Shown: positions 1 to 10,390 of the stretch, piece after piece
Layout: every line of letters begins with the position of its first letter
How positions within the stretch are numbered: the stretch's first letter is position 1
Assembly (NCBI RefSeq): GCF_000241265.1
Contig: NZ_BAEE01000089.1
Coordinates: 1-52,215, forward strand
DNA: 52,215 nucleotides
Direction of reading: 5' to 3'
Source: Gordonia araii NBRC 100433
GTDB lineage: Bacteria; Actinomycetota; Actinomycetes; Mycobacteriales; Mycobacteriaceae
Made by a program: the position numbers and the translations under genes
The notes under the pieces: generated by a model
Told to the model about the DNA's origin: nothing
The model's input: only the letters and a program-made list of their open reading frames with translations
Databases searched by the model: none

Positions 1-514
1 CGACGAGCGGCTCGTCGACGGCAACGGAGTCGCCGACCTGCTTGAGCCAGTTGGTGACGGTGCCCTCGGTCACTGACTCGCCCAGTGCGGGCATGACCAC
101 GTCGGTGCCGCTCGCCGCTCCGCTCGGCGCAACAGCGGGCTCAGGCGCGGCAGCGGGTTCTGGCGCGGCTGCGGGCTCCGGCTCGGGCGCAGCGGCGGCC
201 GCGGGCTCCGGAGTCGGTTCGGGTGCGGGAGCAGCGGGTTCGGCTGCGGGCGCGGGCGCCTCGGGAGCCGATTCGCCTGCCTCGCCGATGACCGCGAGTT
301 CGCCGCCGACTTCGACGACATCGTCCTCGGCCGCCACGATCTTGACCAGTACTCCGGCGGCCGGTGAGGGGATCTCGGTGTCGACCTTGTCGGTGGAGAC
401 TTCCAGCAGAGGTTCGTCGACTTCGACGGTGTCCCCCTCCGCCTTCAGCCACCGGGTAACGGTTCCCTCGGTGACGCTCTCACCCAACGCGGGCATCTGG
501 ACGGAGAAGGCCAT
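1..514 (-). CDS. sucB/dlaT: Dihydrolipoamide acyltransferase (E2), N-terminal part, cut by window edge
   Basis: E2 component of a 2-oxoacid dehydrogenase complex; in mycobacteria the DlaT at this map position serves pyruvate dehydrogenase and peroxynitrite defence. Reading leftwards from ATG at 514, 171 codons are visible. Residues 1-77 form a lipoyl domain ([12 protein letters not shown], with lipoyl lysine K43 in STDKVD). An Ala/Pro/Glu-rich flexible linker follows to about residue 130. A second lipoyl domain ([15 protein letters not shown]) then begins and runs off the window. The E1/E3-binding and catalytic domains are therefore outside. GAGGAG lies about 10 bases upstream of the ATG. The nearly identical lipoyl repeats mark the actinobacterial multi-lipoyl E2 type. 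Whether the complex uses pyruvate or 2-oxoglutarate cannot be decided from this fragment. Confidence 0.92.
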   Translation of the reverse strand, partial: MAFSVQMPALGESVTEGTVTRWLKAEGDTVEVDEPLLEVSTDKVDTEIPSPAAGVLVKIVAAEDDVVEVGGELAVIGEAGESAPEAPAPAAEPAAPAPEPTPEPAAAAAPEPEPAAAPEPAAAPEPAVAPSGAASGTDVVMPALGESVTEGTVTNWLKQVGDSVAVDEPLV

Positions 515-628
515 TGCTGTTGACTCCTCGATAGTCGGTTGTGGCAGGTCTGGCGCGATTGTGGGCGCCGGTCGGCCTGGTGCGGACGGGGATGGTCGCC
601 GCTTCGCTCCAACCCTACAGGCGAAGCC

Positions 629-2221
629 TCAGCCGTTCGCGGCGATGTCCTGTATCACTCGGACCAACGTCCGCACCGGCGTGCCAGTGCCGCCCTTGGG
701 CTGGTATCCCCAGGGGCTGCCGGAGTTGAAGGCGGGGCCGGCGATATCGATGTGCGCCCAGGCCTGGTCGGCCGGGACGAACTCTTTGAGGTAGGCCGCG
801 GCGGCCAGCATGCCGCCGTTGCGGTGCGGAGTCACGTTGGCCATGTCGGCCACGCGCGAGTTCAGATCGGCCCGCAGCTCGGCCGGGATCGGCATGGCCC
901 AGGCGTTCTCGCCGACTTGCCGCGACAGCGCCGCCACGCGGTCGCGGAAGTCGCGTGTCCCCATCACCCCCGGGGTGCGGGTACCGAGCGCGACCATCTG
1001 CGCGCCCGTCAGGGTCGCGGTGTCGATGAGGTAGTCCGGCCCGTCCTCCAGGGCGCGCACGATGGCGTCGGCCAGGATCAGCCGCCCCTCCGCGTCGGTG
1101 TTGAGAACCTCGATGGTCGTGCCGCCGTACTGGGTCAGGACGTCGCCCGGCCGCTGTGCCGTGCTCGACGGCATGTTCTCGGCCATCGGCACGGTGGCGG
1201 TGACCGAGGCGTCGACGTCGAGCCGGGCCGCGGCGATGACCGCGGCGATGACGGCCGCTGCGCCGCCCATGTCCATGGTCATCAAGTCCATGCCGGCCGC
1301 AGGCTTGATGGAGATGCCGCCGGTGTCGAACGTGATGCCCTTGCCGACGAGCGCGACCGATTTCGCGTCCTTGCGTCCGGTGTGGGTCAGGCGCACCAGG
1401 CGGGGTTTACGCGAACTGCCCTTGCCGACACCGATGATGCCGCCATAGCCCTGCTTCTCCAGCGCGGCGTCATCGAGAACCTCGACGGTCAGCCCGAACT
1501 TCTTGCCCAGCGCGGCGGCGCGGGCGGCGAACTCTTCGGGGTACAGATGGCTGGGCGGGGTGTTGACGAAGTCGCGGGCGATCGCGACCGAGTCGGCGAC
1601 CGCCACCGCCTGGGCGAGTTCTGCCTTCGCCTCGGAGTTCTTCGCCTCGACCAGCACGTGGATCTTGGCCGGAACCGCCGGCTCGTCGGACTTCTTCTTG
1701 TCGTCCTTCTTGGGTTTGTCGGGAGTGGAGCGGAACAGTTCGAATCGGTATGCGCCGAGAAACAGGCCTTCGACGACCGGACCGATGCCGAGTGATCCGA
1801 GTGTGGTGGCGACCGTCGCGTGGCCGCTCAGTTCGCGCGCTGCGATGCCCGCCGCCTGTCGCAGCGATTCGTCGGCGGCGCTGGCCGGGTCCGTCTCGCC
1901 GGCCTCGTCCTCGTCGTCGAGGTTGCCCAGGCCGACGGCGACCACGACGTCGACGTCGAGTCCGGCCGGCGCGGGAACCCTGGTGATCTCCCCGTGCTTG
2001 CCGGTGGCGCCGAGTGCGACGAACGCGGACTCCAGGGTCTCGGCGACGGCGTCGTCGACGATCCCGTCGCCCACGATAAGGTTCGGCGCATCGCCGTCTG
2101 ACTGGCTGAGACCGATCAGCAGCGCACTGTCGGCGCGGGCGATCGCGGTAGCGAGGTCGAATTCCGGGCCGCGGACCCGGTCGGCGGTGTCAGAGTTCTT
2201 CACGCCCACCAACTCTGCCAC
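629..2221 (-). CDS. pepA: Leucyl aminopeptidase (M17, PepA/PepB)
   Basis: Cytosolic M17 metallo-aminopeptidase that removes N-terminal residues and Cys-Gly-type dipeptides. The C-terminal half carries the metal-binding and catalytic signatures [16 protein letters not shown] and [13 protein letters not shown], and ends with the conserved [18 protein letters not shown] region. The N-terminal macro-like domain is poorly conserved. The start is uncertain: GTG at 2221 gives 530 aa, GTG at 2203 gives 524 aa. Extension further upstream would run through the gcvT start region without recognisable homology. The gene is divergent from gcvT, with only about 33 bases between starts. Its order next to the E2 gene matches Rv2213-Rv2215, except that no ephD homologue lies between them. 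Confidence 0.93.
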   Translation of the reverse strand: MAELVGVKNSDTADRVRGPEFDLATAIARADSALLIGLSQSDGDAPNLIVGDGIVDDAVAETLESAFVALGATGKHGEITRVPAPAGLDVDVVVAVGLGNLDDEDEAGETDPASAADESLRQAAGIAARELSGHATVATTLGSLGIGPVVEGLFLGAYRFELFRSTPDKPKKDDKKKSDEPAVPAKIHVLVEAKNSEAKAELAQAVAVADSVAIARDFVNTPPSHLYPEEFAARAAALGKKFGLTVEVLDDAALEKQGYGGIIGVGKGSSRKPRLVRLTHTGRKDAKSVALVGKGITFDTGGISIKPAAGMDLMTMDMGGAAAVIAAVIAAARLDVDASVTATVPMAENMPSSTAQRPGDVLTQYGGTTIEVLNTDAEGRLILADAIVRALEDGPDYLIDTATLTGAQMVALGTRTPGVMGTRDFRDRVAALSRQVGENAWAMPIPAELRADLNSRVADMANVTPHRNGGMLAAAAYLKEFVPADQAWAHIDIAGPAFNSGSPWGYQPKGGTGTPVRTLVRVIQDIAANG

Positions 2222-2242
2222 AGATCCGCGCGGCGCTCGGGC

Positions 2243-2254
2243 TACGCTTTGCCC
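2243..2254 (+). promoter_or_regulatory. Leaderless-type promoter of gcvT
   Basis: TACGCT at 2243-2248 is followed by six bases and the ATG at 2255. This is the spacing expected if transcription begins on the start codon; no Shine-Dalgarno sequence is visible. Confidence 0.6.
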
Positions 2255-3373
2255 ATGTCCGCGACCAATGACCTCCTCCAAGGACCCCTCACCGAACAGC
2301 ATCGAGAACTGGGTGCGACCTTCGCCGAGTTCGGCGGCTGGAACATGCCCGTGTCCTACTCCGGCACGGTTGCCGAACACGCCGCCGTGCGCCAAGCGGT
2401 GGGGCTGTTCGACGTCAGCCACCTGGGTAAGGCGCTCGTACGAGGCCCCGGCGCGGCCGATTTCTGCAACGCCACGCTGACCAACGATCTGCGCAAGATC
2501 GCCCCGGGCAAAGCGCAGTACACGATGTGCTGCAACGACTCCGGCGGGGTGGTGGACGACCTCATCGCCTATCTCGTATCCGACGAGGAGGTCTTCCTGG
2601 TACCCAACGCGGCGAACACGGCAGCGGTCGTCGCCGCGTTGTCGGCGGTCGCGCCCGACGAGGTCCACATCACCGATCAGCACCGCGACTACGGCGTTCT
2701 CGCCGTGCAGGGTCCGCGGTCGGCCGAGGTGCTCGCCGCCCTCGGCCTGCCCACCGACATGGAGTACATGGCGTTCGTCGATGCGGTCGCCACCATCGAC
2801 GGGGCGCCCTGCCCGCTGCGCGTGTGCCGGACCGGCTACACCGGGGAGCACGGCTACGAGGTGCTGCCCGCATGGGCGGAGACCCCGGCGGTCTTCGCGG
2901 CGCTGCTGCGGGAGGTGACCGCGCGCGAGGGGCTACCCGCCGGGCTCGGCGCCCGCGACACGTTGCGCACCGAGATGGGTTACGCGCTGCACGGACACGA
3001 GCTGAGTCCCGAGATCACCCCCAACCAGGCGCGGACCGGCTGGGCCGTCGGGTGGGAGAAGCCGGCGTTCTTCGGGCGCGACGCGCTGACCGCCGAGAAG
3101 GAGCAGGGACCCGCCCGCCGGCTCTACGGCCTGCGCGCCACCGGACGCGGCATCCCGCGCGCCGATTGCGCGGTGCTCAGCGGTCCCGACGGGGAGGCGA
3201 TCGGCATCTGCACATCCGGGACCTTCTCGCCGACCGCTCAGGTGGGGATCGCCCTGGCGCTCCTCGACACCGCGTCCGGGGTGAAGAAGGGGGACACGGT
3301 CGTCGTCGATGTCCGCGGGCGCGGGTTGCCCTGCGAGGTGGTCCTGCCGCCATTCGTCGAGTCGCACGTCTGA
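2255..3373 (+). CDS. gcvT: Glycine cleavage system T protein (aminomethyltransferase)
   Basis: Transfers the methylene group of the aminomethyl-lipoyl H protein to tetrahydrofolate, releasing ammonia. The 372-aa product has the GcvT fold from its first residues ([20 protein letters not shown]) through [17 protein letters not shown] to the C-terminal barrel ([21 protein letters not shown]). ATG 2255 is preferred over an in-frame TTG at 2249 because the promoter element sits immediately before it. It is followed 42 bases later by ilvE, as in the Rv2211c-Rv2210c order. Other gcv genes are not in the window. Confidence 0.95.
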   Translation: MSATNDLLQGPLTEQHRELGATFAEFGGWNMPVSYSGTVAEHAAVRQAVGLFDVSHLGKALVRGPGAADFCNATLTNDLRKIAPGKAQYTMCCNDSGGVVDDLIAYLVSDEEVFLVPNAANTAAVVAALSAVAPDEVHITDQHRDYGVLAVQGPRSAEVLAALGLPTDMEYMAFVDAVATIDGAPCPLRVCRTGYTGEHGYEVLPAWAETPAVFAALLREVTAREGLPAGLGARDTLRTEMGYALHGHELSPEITPNQARTGWAVGWEKPAFFGRDALTAEKEQGPARRLYGLRATGRGIPRADCAVLSGPDGEAIGICTSGTFSPTAQVGIALALLDTASGVKKGDTVVVDVRGRGLPCEVVLPPFVESHV

Positions 3374-3402
3374 GCGGTCGAAAACCTCTTGGTCCTGACC
3401 GG

Positions 3403-3415
3403 TAGGATTGACGCT
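3403..3415 (+). promoter_or_regulatory. Leaderless-type promoter of ilvE
   Basis: TAGGAT at 3403-3408, then seven bases, then ATG 3416. There is no ribosome-binding site. ilvE can therefore be transcribed independently of gcvT. Confidence 0.6.
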
Positions 3416-4540
3416 ATGACCTTGGACTTCACCCGCACGCTGCATCCGCATGCCGTGCCGGAGTCCCGTCGTGCCGAGATCCACGAGGCACCGGGCTTTG
3501 GCAAGTACTTCACCGACCACATGGTGGTCGTGGACTACGACGCGGAGCGGGGCTGGCACAACGCCGCGGTGAAGCCGTACGGGCCCATCGCACTGGATCC
3601 GTCCGCGATGGTCCTGCACTACGGGCAGGAGATCTTCGAAGGGCTCAAGGCCTACCGCCAGCCCGACGGTTCGATCGCGGCTTTCCGGCCCACCGCCAAC
3701 GCGGAACGACTCCAGCGCTCGGCCGCGCGGCTGGCGATGCCCCCGCTGCCCACCGAGGACTTCATCAACTCGCTGCGCGAGCTTCTCGCCGTCGACCACG
3801 CCTGGGTTCCCGCCGCGGGCGGGGAGGCCTCGCTCTACATCCGCCCGTTCATGTTCGCCTCGCAGGCCGGTCTCGGCGTCAACTCGCCGTCGAGCGAGTA
3901 CCGCTACGCGGTGATCGCGTCGCCGGCCGGGCCGTACTTCTCCGGCGGCATCAAGCCGGTCAGCGTGTGGTTGTCCCGCGAGTACGTGCGGGCCGCACCG
4001 GGCGGAACAGGCTTCGCCAAGTGCGGCGGCAACTACGCGGCCGCGTTCGTCGCGCAGCAGCAGGCGACCGAGAACGGCTGCGATCAGGTCGTCTGGCTCG
4101 ATGCCGTGGAGCGCCGCTACATCGAGGAAATGGGCGGGATGAACCTGTTCTTCGTTTTCGGATCGGGTGCTGATGCGCGGCTGGTGACACCCGAACTCAC
4201 CGGGTCGCTGCTCCCTGGCATCACCCGTGACGCCCTCCTGCAGCTGGCCACCGATGCCGGATTCGCCGTGGACGAACGGCGCATCTCCATCGAAGAACTC
4301 GAAACCGGCGTCGAGGACGGCGCGATCACCGAGGTCTTCGCCTGCGGCACGGCGGCCGTCATCACCCCGGTCGGACGCGTGCGCGGGGAGAACGAGGACT
4401 ACCAGATCGCCGACGGCGAACCGGGCGACGTCACCATGGCGTTGCGCGACACGCTGACCGGAATCCAGCGCGGAACGTTCGCCGACACCCACGGGTGGAT
4501 GACCGAGCTGTATCCCGCCCCGGTGGCGACCCTCGCCTGA
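3416..4540 (+). CDS. ilvE: Branched-chain amino acid aminotransferase
   Basis: PLP-dependent fold-type IV transaminase that interconverts Leu, Ile and Val with their 2-oxo acids in the cytosol. 374 aa. The PLP lysine is K202 in [13 protein letters not shown]. The characteristic [14 protein letters not shown] segment near the N-terminus and [12 protein letters not shown] after the lysine match the actinobacterial IlvE family (Rv2210c is 368 aa). The upstream GTG at 3389 would add nine poorly conserved residues and is not favoured given the leaderless promoter. Convergent with cobS, with only two bases between stop codons. Confidence 0.95.
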   Translation: MTLDFTRTLHPHAVPESRRAEIHEAPGFGKYFTDHMVVVDYDAERGWHNAAVKPYGPIALDPSAMVLHYGQEIFEGLKAYRQPDGSIAAFRPTANAERLQRSAARLAMPPLPTEDFINSLRELLAVDHAWVPAAGGEASLYIRPFMFASQAGLGVNSPSSEYRYAVIASPAGPYFSGGIKPVSVWLSREYVRAAPGGTGFAKCGGNYAAAFVAQQQATENGCDQVVWLDAVERRYIEEMGGMNLFFVFGSGADARLVTPELTGSLLPGITRDALLQLATDAGFAVDERRISIEELETGVEDGAITEVFACGTAAVITPVGRVRGENEDYQIADGEPGDVTMALRDTLTGIQRGTFADTHGWMTELYPAPVATLA

Positions 4541-4542
4541 CG

Positions 4543-5313
4543 CTACGGAACCGTCACCAAAGCGAGCAGCGCGACGGCAGCCGACAATTCGATCGCGGCG
4601 CCGAGGATGTCGCCGGTGATTCCCGCCGCGCGGCGCGCGCAGTGAGCGGTGAACGCCCACGAGACGATCACCACCAGGGCGACGGCGACGAATCCACGCG
4701 TTCCGAGCGGAATCGCCGCAAGCGCCGCGACTCCGACCCAGACGACAATCCACCACTTCTGCGTCCCGGCCACCAACGCGCCGAAGCCGCTCACGGCGGC
4801 TGCGCCCAACCGCCAGCGGCAGCCGACGACGGCGGCCACCCGGCTGACCCCGACGGCGAAGGCGATGTCGTACCAGTGCGCGTCGGCGGCGAGGGTCCCG
4901 ATACAGACGGTGCCGATGCTGCAAACCGCGAGCAGGGCCAACACCCCGAAGGGGCCGACACCGCCGTCGCGCATCACTTCGCGGACGCGTTCGGGCGGCC
5001 CGTAGCAACCGAGGCCGTCGGCGGTATCGGCGAGGCCGTCGAGGTGCATGCCGCGCGTGAGCAATGCCAGCATCGCGACGACGAGAACGCCAACCAGCAG
5101 TTCGGGGGCGCGCGTCTGCGACAGGCCGAGGGCCAGTGCGGCGGCGAGCGCGCCGAGTGCCGCCCCGATCACCGGAGTGGCGCGCAACACCGCTGCGCCC
5201 GCGCGACGGTCCATCGTGGTGTTCGGCGTCCCGACCGGGGCGACGGTGAGCCAGGACGCCGCCAGACGCAGTGCGCCCAGCGGCCCGATCCGGCTCTCAG
5301 CCGTCACTGACAC
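4543..5313 (-). CDS. cobS: Adenosylcobinamide-GDP ribazoletransferase
   Basis: Integral membrane enzyme that joins adenosylcobinamide-GDP and alpha-ribazole to give adenosylcobalamin, the last step of nucleotide-loop assembly. 256 aa from GTG 5313 (alternative GTG 5307), with multiple hydrophobic helices. The family motif [16 protein letters not shown] contains the acidic residues thought to bind metal. The start lies inside the 3' end of cobUT (17-base overlap), so the two are translationally coupled. Size and position match Rv2208. Confidence 0.92.
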   Translation of the reverse strand: MSVTAESRIGPLGALRLAASWLTVAPVGTPNTTMDRRAGAAVLRATPVIGAALGALAAALALGLSQTRAPELLVGVLVVAMLALLTRGMHLDGLADTADGLGCYGPPERVREVMRDGGVGPFGVLALLAVCSIGTVCIGTLAADAHWYDIAFAVGVSRVAAVVGCRWRLGAAAVSGFGALVAGTQKWWIVVWVGVAALAAIPLGTRGFVAVALVVIVSWAFTAHCARRAAGITGDILGAAIELSAAVALLALVTVP

Positions 5314-6982
5314 CGGCCTCGTCGAACGTCGCCATCGTCCCGAGAAGATCGGTCGCGGCGGTGACGAGCGGCAGTGCGGCCAGCGCGCCGCTGGCCTCGC
5401 CCAGGCGCATGTCCAGGTCGAGCAGCGGGGTGAGGCCGAGGCGGCGCAGCGCGAGCTTGTGCGCGGGCTCGGCCGAGACGTGTCCGGCCACCCACCACTC
5501 GCTCGCCCCGGGCGCGAGTTCGTCGGCGACGAGCGCGGCGGCCGTGATGACGACACCGTCGAGGATCACCGGGGTGCGCCGCACCGCGGCTTGCGCGAGG
5601 AAACCGGCCATGGCGGCGAAGTCGGCGCCGCCGACGGCAGCCACCAGCGACAGCGGGTCGTCGATGACCTTGCGCCCGCGCCACATGCCGTCGCGGATCG
5701 CGGCCGTCTTGCGAATCCATCCGGCGTCGTCGATCCCGGTGCCGCGGCCGACGACGACGACCGGTTCCTCGTGCGTGAACAGCCCGACCACGATGGACGC
5801 GGGTGTGGTGTTCCCGATTCCCATGTCCCCGGCGATCAGCAGGTCGACGCCGGAATCGACCAGCTCGTCGACCACCGCGCGTCCCGCGGCGACGCCCTGG
5901 CGGGCCTGGGCGAGGGTGATCGCGTCGGTCACGCGCAAATCGTTGCTGCCCCGGCAGACCTTGTGGCGCGAGACTTCCGGCGCGGTGTCGGCGGCGACGG
6001 AGATGTCCTCGACGCGCACCGACGCTCCGGCCCGGCGGGCGAGCACGTTGACCGCTGCCCCGCCGGCCAGGAAGTTCGCGACCATCTGCGCGGTGACCGC
6101 CTGCGGGAAGGCGGAGACGCTTCCGCCGTCGGAGTCGGGTGCCGCGACCCCGTGGTCGCCGGCGAAGACGACGACGGTGGGACTGGCGATCGGACGCGGC
6201 GGACTGGTGCCCTGGCAGGCGGCGACCCAGATGCCGACCTCCTCGAGGCGGCCGAGCGATCCCGGCGGCTTCGTCAACCGCAGCTGGCGGTCGCGCGCGG
6301 CCGCCGCGGCAGCGGGATCGGGCGGGGTGACCGCGGGGAACAGCTCCGCGTCGGTCGGATCGATCGCGGCGCCGGCGTCTGTTTCGGTCGAGGCCGGTCC
6401 GACCGCGGCGAGCGGGGCGACGGGTGCGGCGCGGTGGCTCCCGGCGTCCGCCGTCCGGTTCTCGAGGTCAAGGGCGCGGCCCGCGACCGTGAGCACTACG
6501 CGGTCGGCGACTGTTGCGACCGTGCTGTTCGCGCGGCCCATCAGATCCTGGAAACGGCGGCCCGCCGTCGTGGCCGGAACCACCGACATGCCGACCTCGG
6601 GCGACACGACGACCACGTCGGCCCGGTGCTCGGCGATCGCGGCGCACAGCTCGGCGAGCGCCCCGTCGAGACGGCGGGCCTGCTGCTCGGGATCGGCGTC
6701 GTCATCCCAGTCGAGCTGAGCCGCCACCCAGTTGCCGAGGTCGTCGACGAGGACGGGTACCTCCGGCTGTTGACGCAGCGCGGCGGTCACGTCGGGCGAT
6801 TCGACCGTCTCGTATCGCTCTTGGCGACGCTCCCGGTGTGCGGCGATCCGCGCGGTCCACTCGGCGTCGGTTGAGAGCGTCGGCCCGGTAGCCAGGTACC
6901 GCACCGAGGGAAACCCCGCCACGAGTTGTTCCGCGTACTCCGACTTGCCCGACCGGACGCCGCCGAGGACCAGGGTGCGCAT
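5297..6982 (-). CDS. cobUT: CobU-CobT fusion: adenosylcobinamide kinase/guanylyltransferase + NaMN:DMB phosphoribosyltransferase
   Basis: A single 561-aa frame joins two nucleotide-loop enzymes. Residues 1-175 are CobU: Walker A GGVRSGKS at 7-14, AHRERR with the candidate guanylylated histidine, and VDDLGNW as the Walker B region. An acidic/proline-rich linker runs to about 215. Residues 216-561 are Cob[39 protein letters not shown] and, near the end, MRLGEASGA with the catalytic glutamate. In M. tuberculosis the two are separate (Rv0254c and Rv2207). No internal stop or ribosome-binding site suggests separate translation. With cobS it forms a compact cobUT-cobS unit that activates cobinamide and alpha-ribazole precursors. 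Confidence 0.93.
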   Translation of the reverse strand: MRTLVLGGVRSGKSEYAEQLVAGFPSVRYLATGPTLSTDAEWTARIAAHRERRQERYETVESPDVTAALRQQPEVPVLVDDLGNWVAAQLDWDDDADPEQQARRLDGALAELCAAIAEHRADVVVVSPEVGMSVVPATTAGRRFQDLMGRANSTVATVADRVVLTVAGRALDLENRTADAGSHRAAPVAPLAAVGPASTETDAGAAIDPTDAELFPAVTPPDPAAAAAARDRQLRLTKPPGSLGRLEEVGIWVAACQGTSPPRPIASPTVVVFAGDHGVAAPDSDGGSVSAFPQAVTAQMVANFLAGGAAVNVLARRAGASVRVEDISVAADTAPEVSRHKVCRGSNDLRVTDAITLAQARQGVAAGRAVVDELVDSGVDLLIAGDMGIGNTTPASIVVGLFTHEEPVVVVGRGTGIDDAGWIRKTAAIRDGMWRGRKVIDDPLSLVAAVGGADFAAMAGFLAQAAVRRTPVILDGVVITAAALVADELAPGASEWWVAGHVSAEPAHKLALRRLGLTPLLDLDMRLGEASGALAALPLVTAATDLLGTMATFDEAGVSDG

Positions 6983-6988
6983 ATGCGG

Positions 6989-7660
6989 TCAGACCGCTTC
7001 GCCGCGCTCGACCTGCGGTTTCGGAACCCGTAGCCGGCGCATCTGCAGGGCGCGCGATCCGGCGTACCAGCCGAGCTTGAAACCGCCGTCGGTGGACTCG
7101 GGGTATCGCTCCGCGACGCGTTTGTTGACCATTTTCGCCACGTACACGGTGTCGGTGACCACCAGGATCACGAAGATCAGCAGCGCGATGGTGACGAGCC
7201 CGCCGTACTGGGGGAGCGCATAGACAGCCACGATGATCACCAGTGCCATCGGCGTGAACACTCCGGCGAAGTTGCGGCGCGAGTCCACCAGGTTGCGGGC
7301 GTACCGTCGCACCGGGCCCTGGTCGCGCGGAAGCAGGTAGTCCTCGTCGCCGGCCAGCCGTCGTTCACGCACCTCGTTGCGCAGTTCGCGCTGCTTGGCG
7401 CGGGCCTCCGACCGCTCCTCCTTGGACATCGTCGCGCGCATGTCTTTGCGACGCGCTCGCGCTTCAGCCCGGGTCATCGGCGGCGGGGGAACCGGGCCGC
7501 GCTTCTTCGCCGCGTCCCGGCGTTTCGGCGTCGGGCGTCCCTTGCCTTCGGTTCTCGCCGCTTTACCGGTGTCCTCGGGAGTCGTTGTCGTCGGGGTGTC
7601 GTCGACGGCGGTCTCGGATTCGGCGTCCTCATCGGCGCTGCGCTGCCACGGCATTCTCAC
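6989..7660 (-). CDS. DUF3043 membrane protein (Rv2206-like)
   Basis: 223-aa protein of unknown function. Residues 1-60 are hydrophilic and rich in Thr, Asp and Lys. A strongly basic region (MTRAEARARRKDMRATMSKE) follows, then the conserved DYLLPRDQGPVRRYARN segment. Two transmembrane helices lie around residues 130-175, and a basic C-terminal tail ends the protein. The layout matches the DUF3043 family conserved at this locus in mycobacteria. GTG 7660 is chosen because a leaderless promoter lies directly before it; ATG 7654, two codons in, is the alternative. Its stop lies six bases upstream of the cobUT start, so it probably heads the cob transcript. Confidence 0.8.
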   Translation of the reverse strand: MRMPWQRSADEDAESETAVDDTPTTTTPEDTGKAARTEGKGRPTPKRRDAAKKRGPVPPPPMTRAEARARRKDMRATMSKEERSEARAKQRELRNEVRERRLAGDEDYLLPRDQGPVRRYARNLVDSRRNFAGVFTPMALVIIVAVYALPQYGGLVTIALLIFVILVVTDTVYVAKMVNKRVAERYPESTDGGFKLGWYAGSRALQMRRLRVPKPQVERGEAV

Positions 7661-7673
7661 CCTTGCGAGCCTA
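7661..7673 (-). promoter_or_regulatory. Leaderless-type promoter of the DUF3043 gene (and cobUT-cobS)
   Basis: On the minus strand TAGGCT (7673-7668) is followed by seven bases and GTG 7660. Confidence 0.55.
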
Positions 7674-7708
7674 GGCGATCACCGCGGCGGCGAAGGTCCG
7701 GCCCTGCC

Positions 7709-7750
7709 TATACTGCGCGAATCCGCGTCGAGAACGGCAGAATCGGGAGA
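7709..7750 (+). promoter_or_regulatory. Promoter and ribosome-binding site of the glycerate kinase gene
   Basis: A -10-like TATACT lies at 7709-7714, and GGGAGAG sits just before ATG 7754. This gene appears to have a conventional leader of about 33 bases, unlike several neighbours. Confidence 0.5.
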
Positions 7751-7753
7751 GTC

Positions 7754-8833
7754 ATGACAGTGCGCGTCGTCGTCGCCCCGGACGGGATCGGATCGACGCT
7801 GGCCGCCGCCGAGGCGGCCCGGGCGATCGCGCGCGGGTGGCTGTCGGCGAGGCCCTCCGACGATGTCGTCGTGAAACCCCAATCCGACGGCGGCCCCGGA
7901 TTCATCGAATGCCTCGACGGGGTGGGGCAGGTGCGCACTGCCGCCGTCGACGGTCCGTTGCCGTCCGCGGCCCCGGTGACGGCGCGGTGGCGATTCGACG
8001 ACGGCACCGCGTACCTCGAAACGGCGCAGGCGTGCGGCCTGCACCTGGTCGCCGACCCGAGTCCGCGCACCGCGCTGGACGCGAGTACGGCAGGGGTCGG
8101 CCAGCTGATCGCGGCGGTGCTGGCCGACGGCGACGTGACGCGGCTCGTCGTCGGGCTGGGCGGATCGTCGACCACCGACGGCGGGGAGGGGATGCTGGCG
8201 GTGTTGGGCGGGCCGGCCGCGGCCGCCGAGATGCTGCGCGGCGTGCGGATCGTCGTGGCGACGGACGTGGACAACCCGCTCGTCGGGCCGCGGGGTGCCG
8301 CCGAGGTGTTCGCCCCGCAAAAGGGTGCCGACCGGCCGACCGTCGACGTGCTCGCGACACGCTTGACCGACGTCGCCACCAGGCTCGACGCGTTCGCCGG
8401 ACTCCCGGTCAGCAGCCAACCCGGCGCAGGCGCGGCCGGGGGACTGGGCGCGGCACTGATCGCCCTCGGCGGGCTCCGCGAATCCGGCGCCGACCTGGTT
8501 GCCGAGGCCACCGGACTGTCCGTCGCGACGCGGGGAGCGGCGGTGGTGATCACCGGGGAAGGGCGCCTCGACGCCCAGACCGCCGCCGGGAAAGTGGTGG
8601 CGCGCGTCGCCGCGGCCGCCGATCCGGGCAGCACGGTGATCGCGCTGGTCGGGGAGTGCGCACTGGTCACTCCCGGGGCGGTCGACGATCTCGGCATCGA
8701 CCGCGTGCACAGCCTGGTCGACCACGCCGGCGACCGTGCGCGTGCGCTGACGCAAGCCGAGCCGCTGCTGGTATCTCTCGCCGCGCGGGTGGCCGAACGG
8801 TATTCGGCGGAGGAACACGAGACCCGGGAATAG
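7754..8833 (+). CDS. glxK: Glycerate kinase, GlxK/GarK type
   Basis: Type I glycerate kinase that phosphorylates D-glycerate with ATP. 359 aa. Family motifs in order: VVVAPDGIGSTLAAAEAA at the N-terminus (canonical DSFKGSL region diverged), KPQSDGGPGF, GLGGSSTTDGGEGML, FAPQKGAD, PGAGAAGGLGAAL and TGEGRLDAQTAAGK. All the core glycine-rich segments are present, so the enzyme should be active. Position matches Rv2205c. Divergent from the DUF3043 gene and 52 bases ahead of the Fe-S carrier gene. Confidence 0.9.
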   Translation: MTVRVVVAPDGIGSTLAAAEAARAIARGWLSARPSDDVVVKPQSDGGPGFIECLDGVGQVRTAAVDGPLPSAAPVTARWRFDDGTAYLETAQACGLHLVADPSPRTALDASTAGVGQLIAAVLADGDVTRLVVGLGGSSTTDGGEGMLAVLGGPAAAAEMLRGVRIVVATDVDNPLVGPRGAAEVFAPQKGADRPTVDVLATRLTDVATRLDAFAGLPVSSQPGAGAAGGLGAALIALGGLRESGADLVAEATGLSVATRGAAVVITGEGRLDAQTAAGKVVARVAAAADPGSTVIALVGECALVTPGAVDDLGIDRVHSLVDHAGDRARALTQAEPLLVSLAARVAERYSAEEHETRE

Positions 8834-8845
8834 ACCGGGATGGAG

Positions 8846-8885
8846 TACCGTTGGTTAGAGCGACCCGACCCCAAGGGAGTTACCC
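8846..8885 (+). promoter_or_regulatory. Probable promoter and RBS of erpA
   Basis: TACCGT at 8846-8851 is a candidate -10. AAGGGAG about six bases before ATG 8886 is a good Shine-Dalgarno sequence. Confidence 0.4.
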
Positions 8886-9245
8886 ATGACCGTTTCGCAT
8901 GACAGCGACACCACAACCGCGACCGGCGTCGTCCTGACGGATTCGGCCGCGGCCAAGGCCAAGGCCCTGCTCGACCAGGAGGGCCGTGACGACCTCGCGC
9001 TGCGCATCGCCGTGCAGCCCGGCGGCTGTGCCGGTCTGCGCTACCAGCTCTTCTTCGACGACCGTTCCCTCGACGGTGACGTCATCTCCGACTTCGGCGG
9101 CGTCAAGCTGGCTGTTGACCGGATGAGCGCGCCGTACGTACAGGGCGCCACCATCGACTTCGTCGACTCGATCGAGAAGCAGGGTTTCACCATCGATAAC
9201 CCGAACGCCACGGGCAGCTGTGCCTGCGGCGACTCGTTCAACTAA
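8886..9245 (+). CDS. erpA: A-type iron-sulfur cluster carrier (HesB/IscA/ErpA)
   Basis: Small scaffold/carrier that receives Fe-S clusters and inserts them into apoproteins. 119 aa. The three conserved cluster-binding cysteines are C48 (GGCAGLRY), C112 and C114 (GSCACGDSF). Residues 1-14 form a poorly conserved tail. Homologue of Rv2204c. It lies near genes for the Rieske-containing bcc complex, which needs Fe-S insertion, although direct delivery is only an inference. A strong hairpin terminator follows the stop codon. Confidence 0.94.
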   Translation: MTVSHDSDTTTATGVVLTDSAAAKAKALLDQEGRDDLALRIAVQPGGCAGLRYQLFFDDRSLDGDVISDFGGVKLAVDRMSAPYVQGATIDFVDSIEKQGFTIDNPNATGSCACGDSFN

Positions 9246-9265
9246 ACAGCGACCTACCGGCTCGA

Positions 9266-9303
9266 CGGGCGGTGAACGGCTAATCGCCGTTCACCGCCCG
9301 TTT
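9266..9303 (+). terminator. Rho-independent terminator after erpA
   Basis: Perfect 15-bp inverted repeat: CGGGCGGTGAACGGC at 9266-9280, a five-base loop, its complement at 9286-9300, then TTT. Confidence 0.85.
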
Positions 9304-9319
9304 CGGCTTGCGTTGGTGA

Positions 9320-10309
<990 letters not shown>

Positions 10310-10310
10310 T

Positions 10311-10390
10311 CGCCGACCGTGCCCAGATTCGCGCCGAGCGTGCCCGGATTCGCGCCGAGCGTGCCCGGATTCGCGCCGAGCGTGCCCTAG
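10311..10390 (+). repeat. 21-bp tandem repeat array A (GTGCCC core)
   Basis: Three full copies and one partial copy at 10311, 10332, 10353 and 10374, with exact 21-bp spacing. The unit begins CGCCGA(C/G)CGTGCCC and ends (A/G)GATTCG. It occupies the whole gap between the convergent adoK and asnB genes, and the asnB stop codon (10387-10389) lies inside the last copy. Confidence 0.85.

Noticed and set aside
2933..5008. 691-codon minus-strand frame opposite gcvT and ilvE
   Set aside because: Antisense shadow of two conserved genes. No recognisable domain.
5297..6982. Cobalamin riboswitch near the cob genes
   Set aside because: No B12-box-like sequence was seen in the short leaders before DUF3043, cobUT or cobS. 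The upstream spacer is only 93 bases and has a leaderless promoter.
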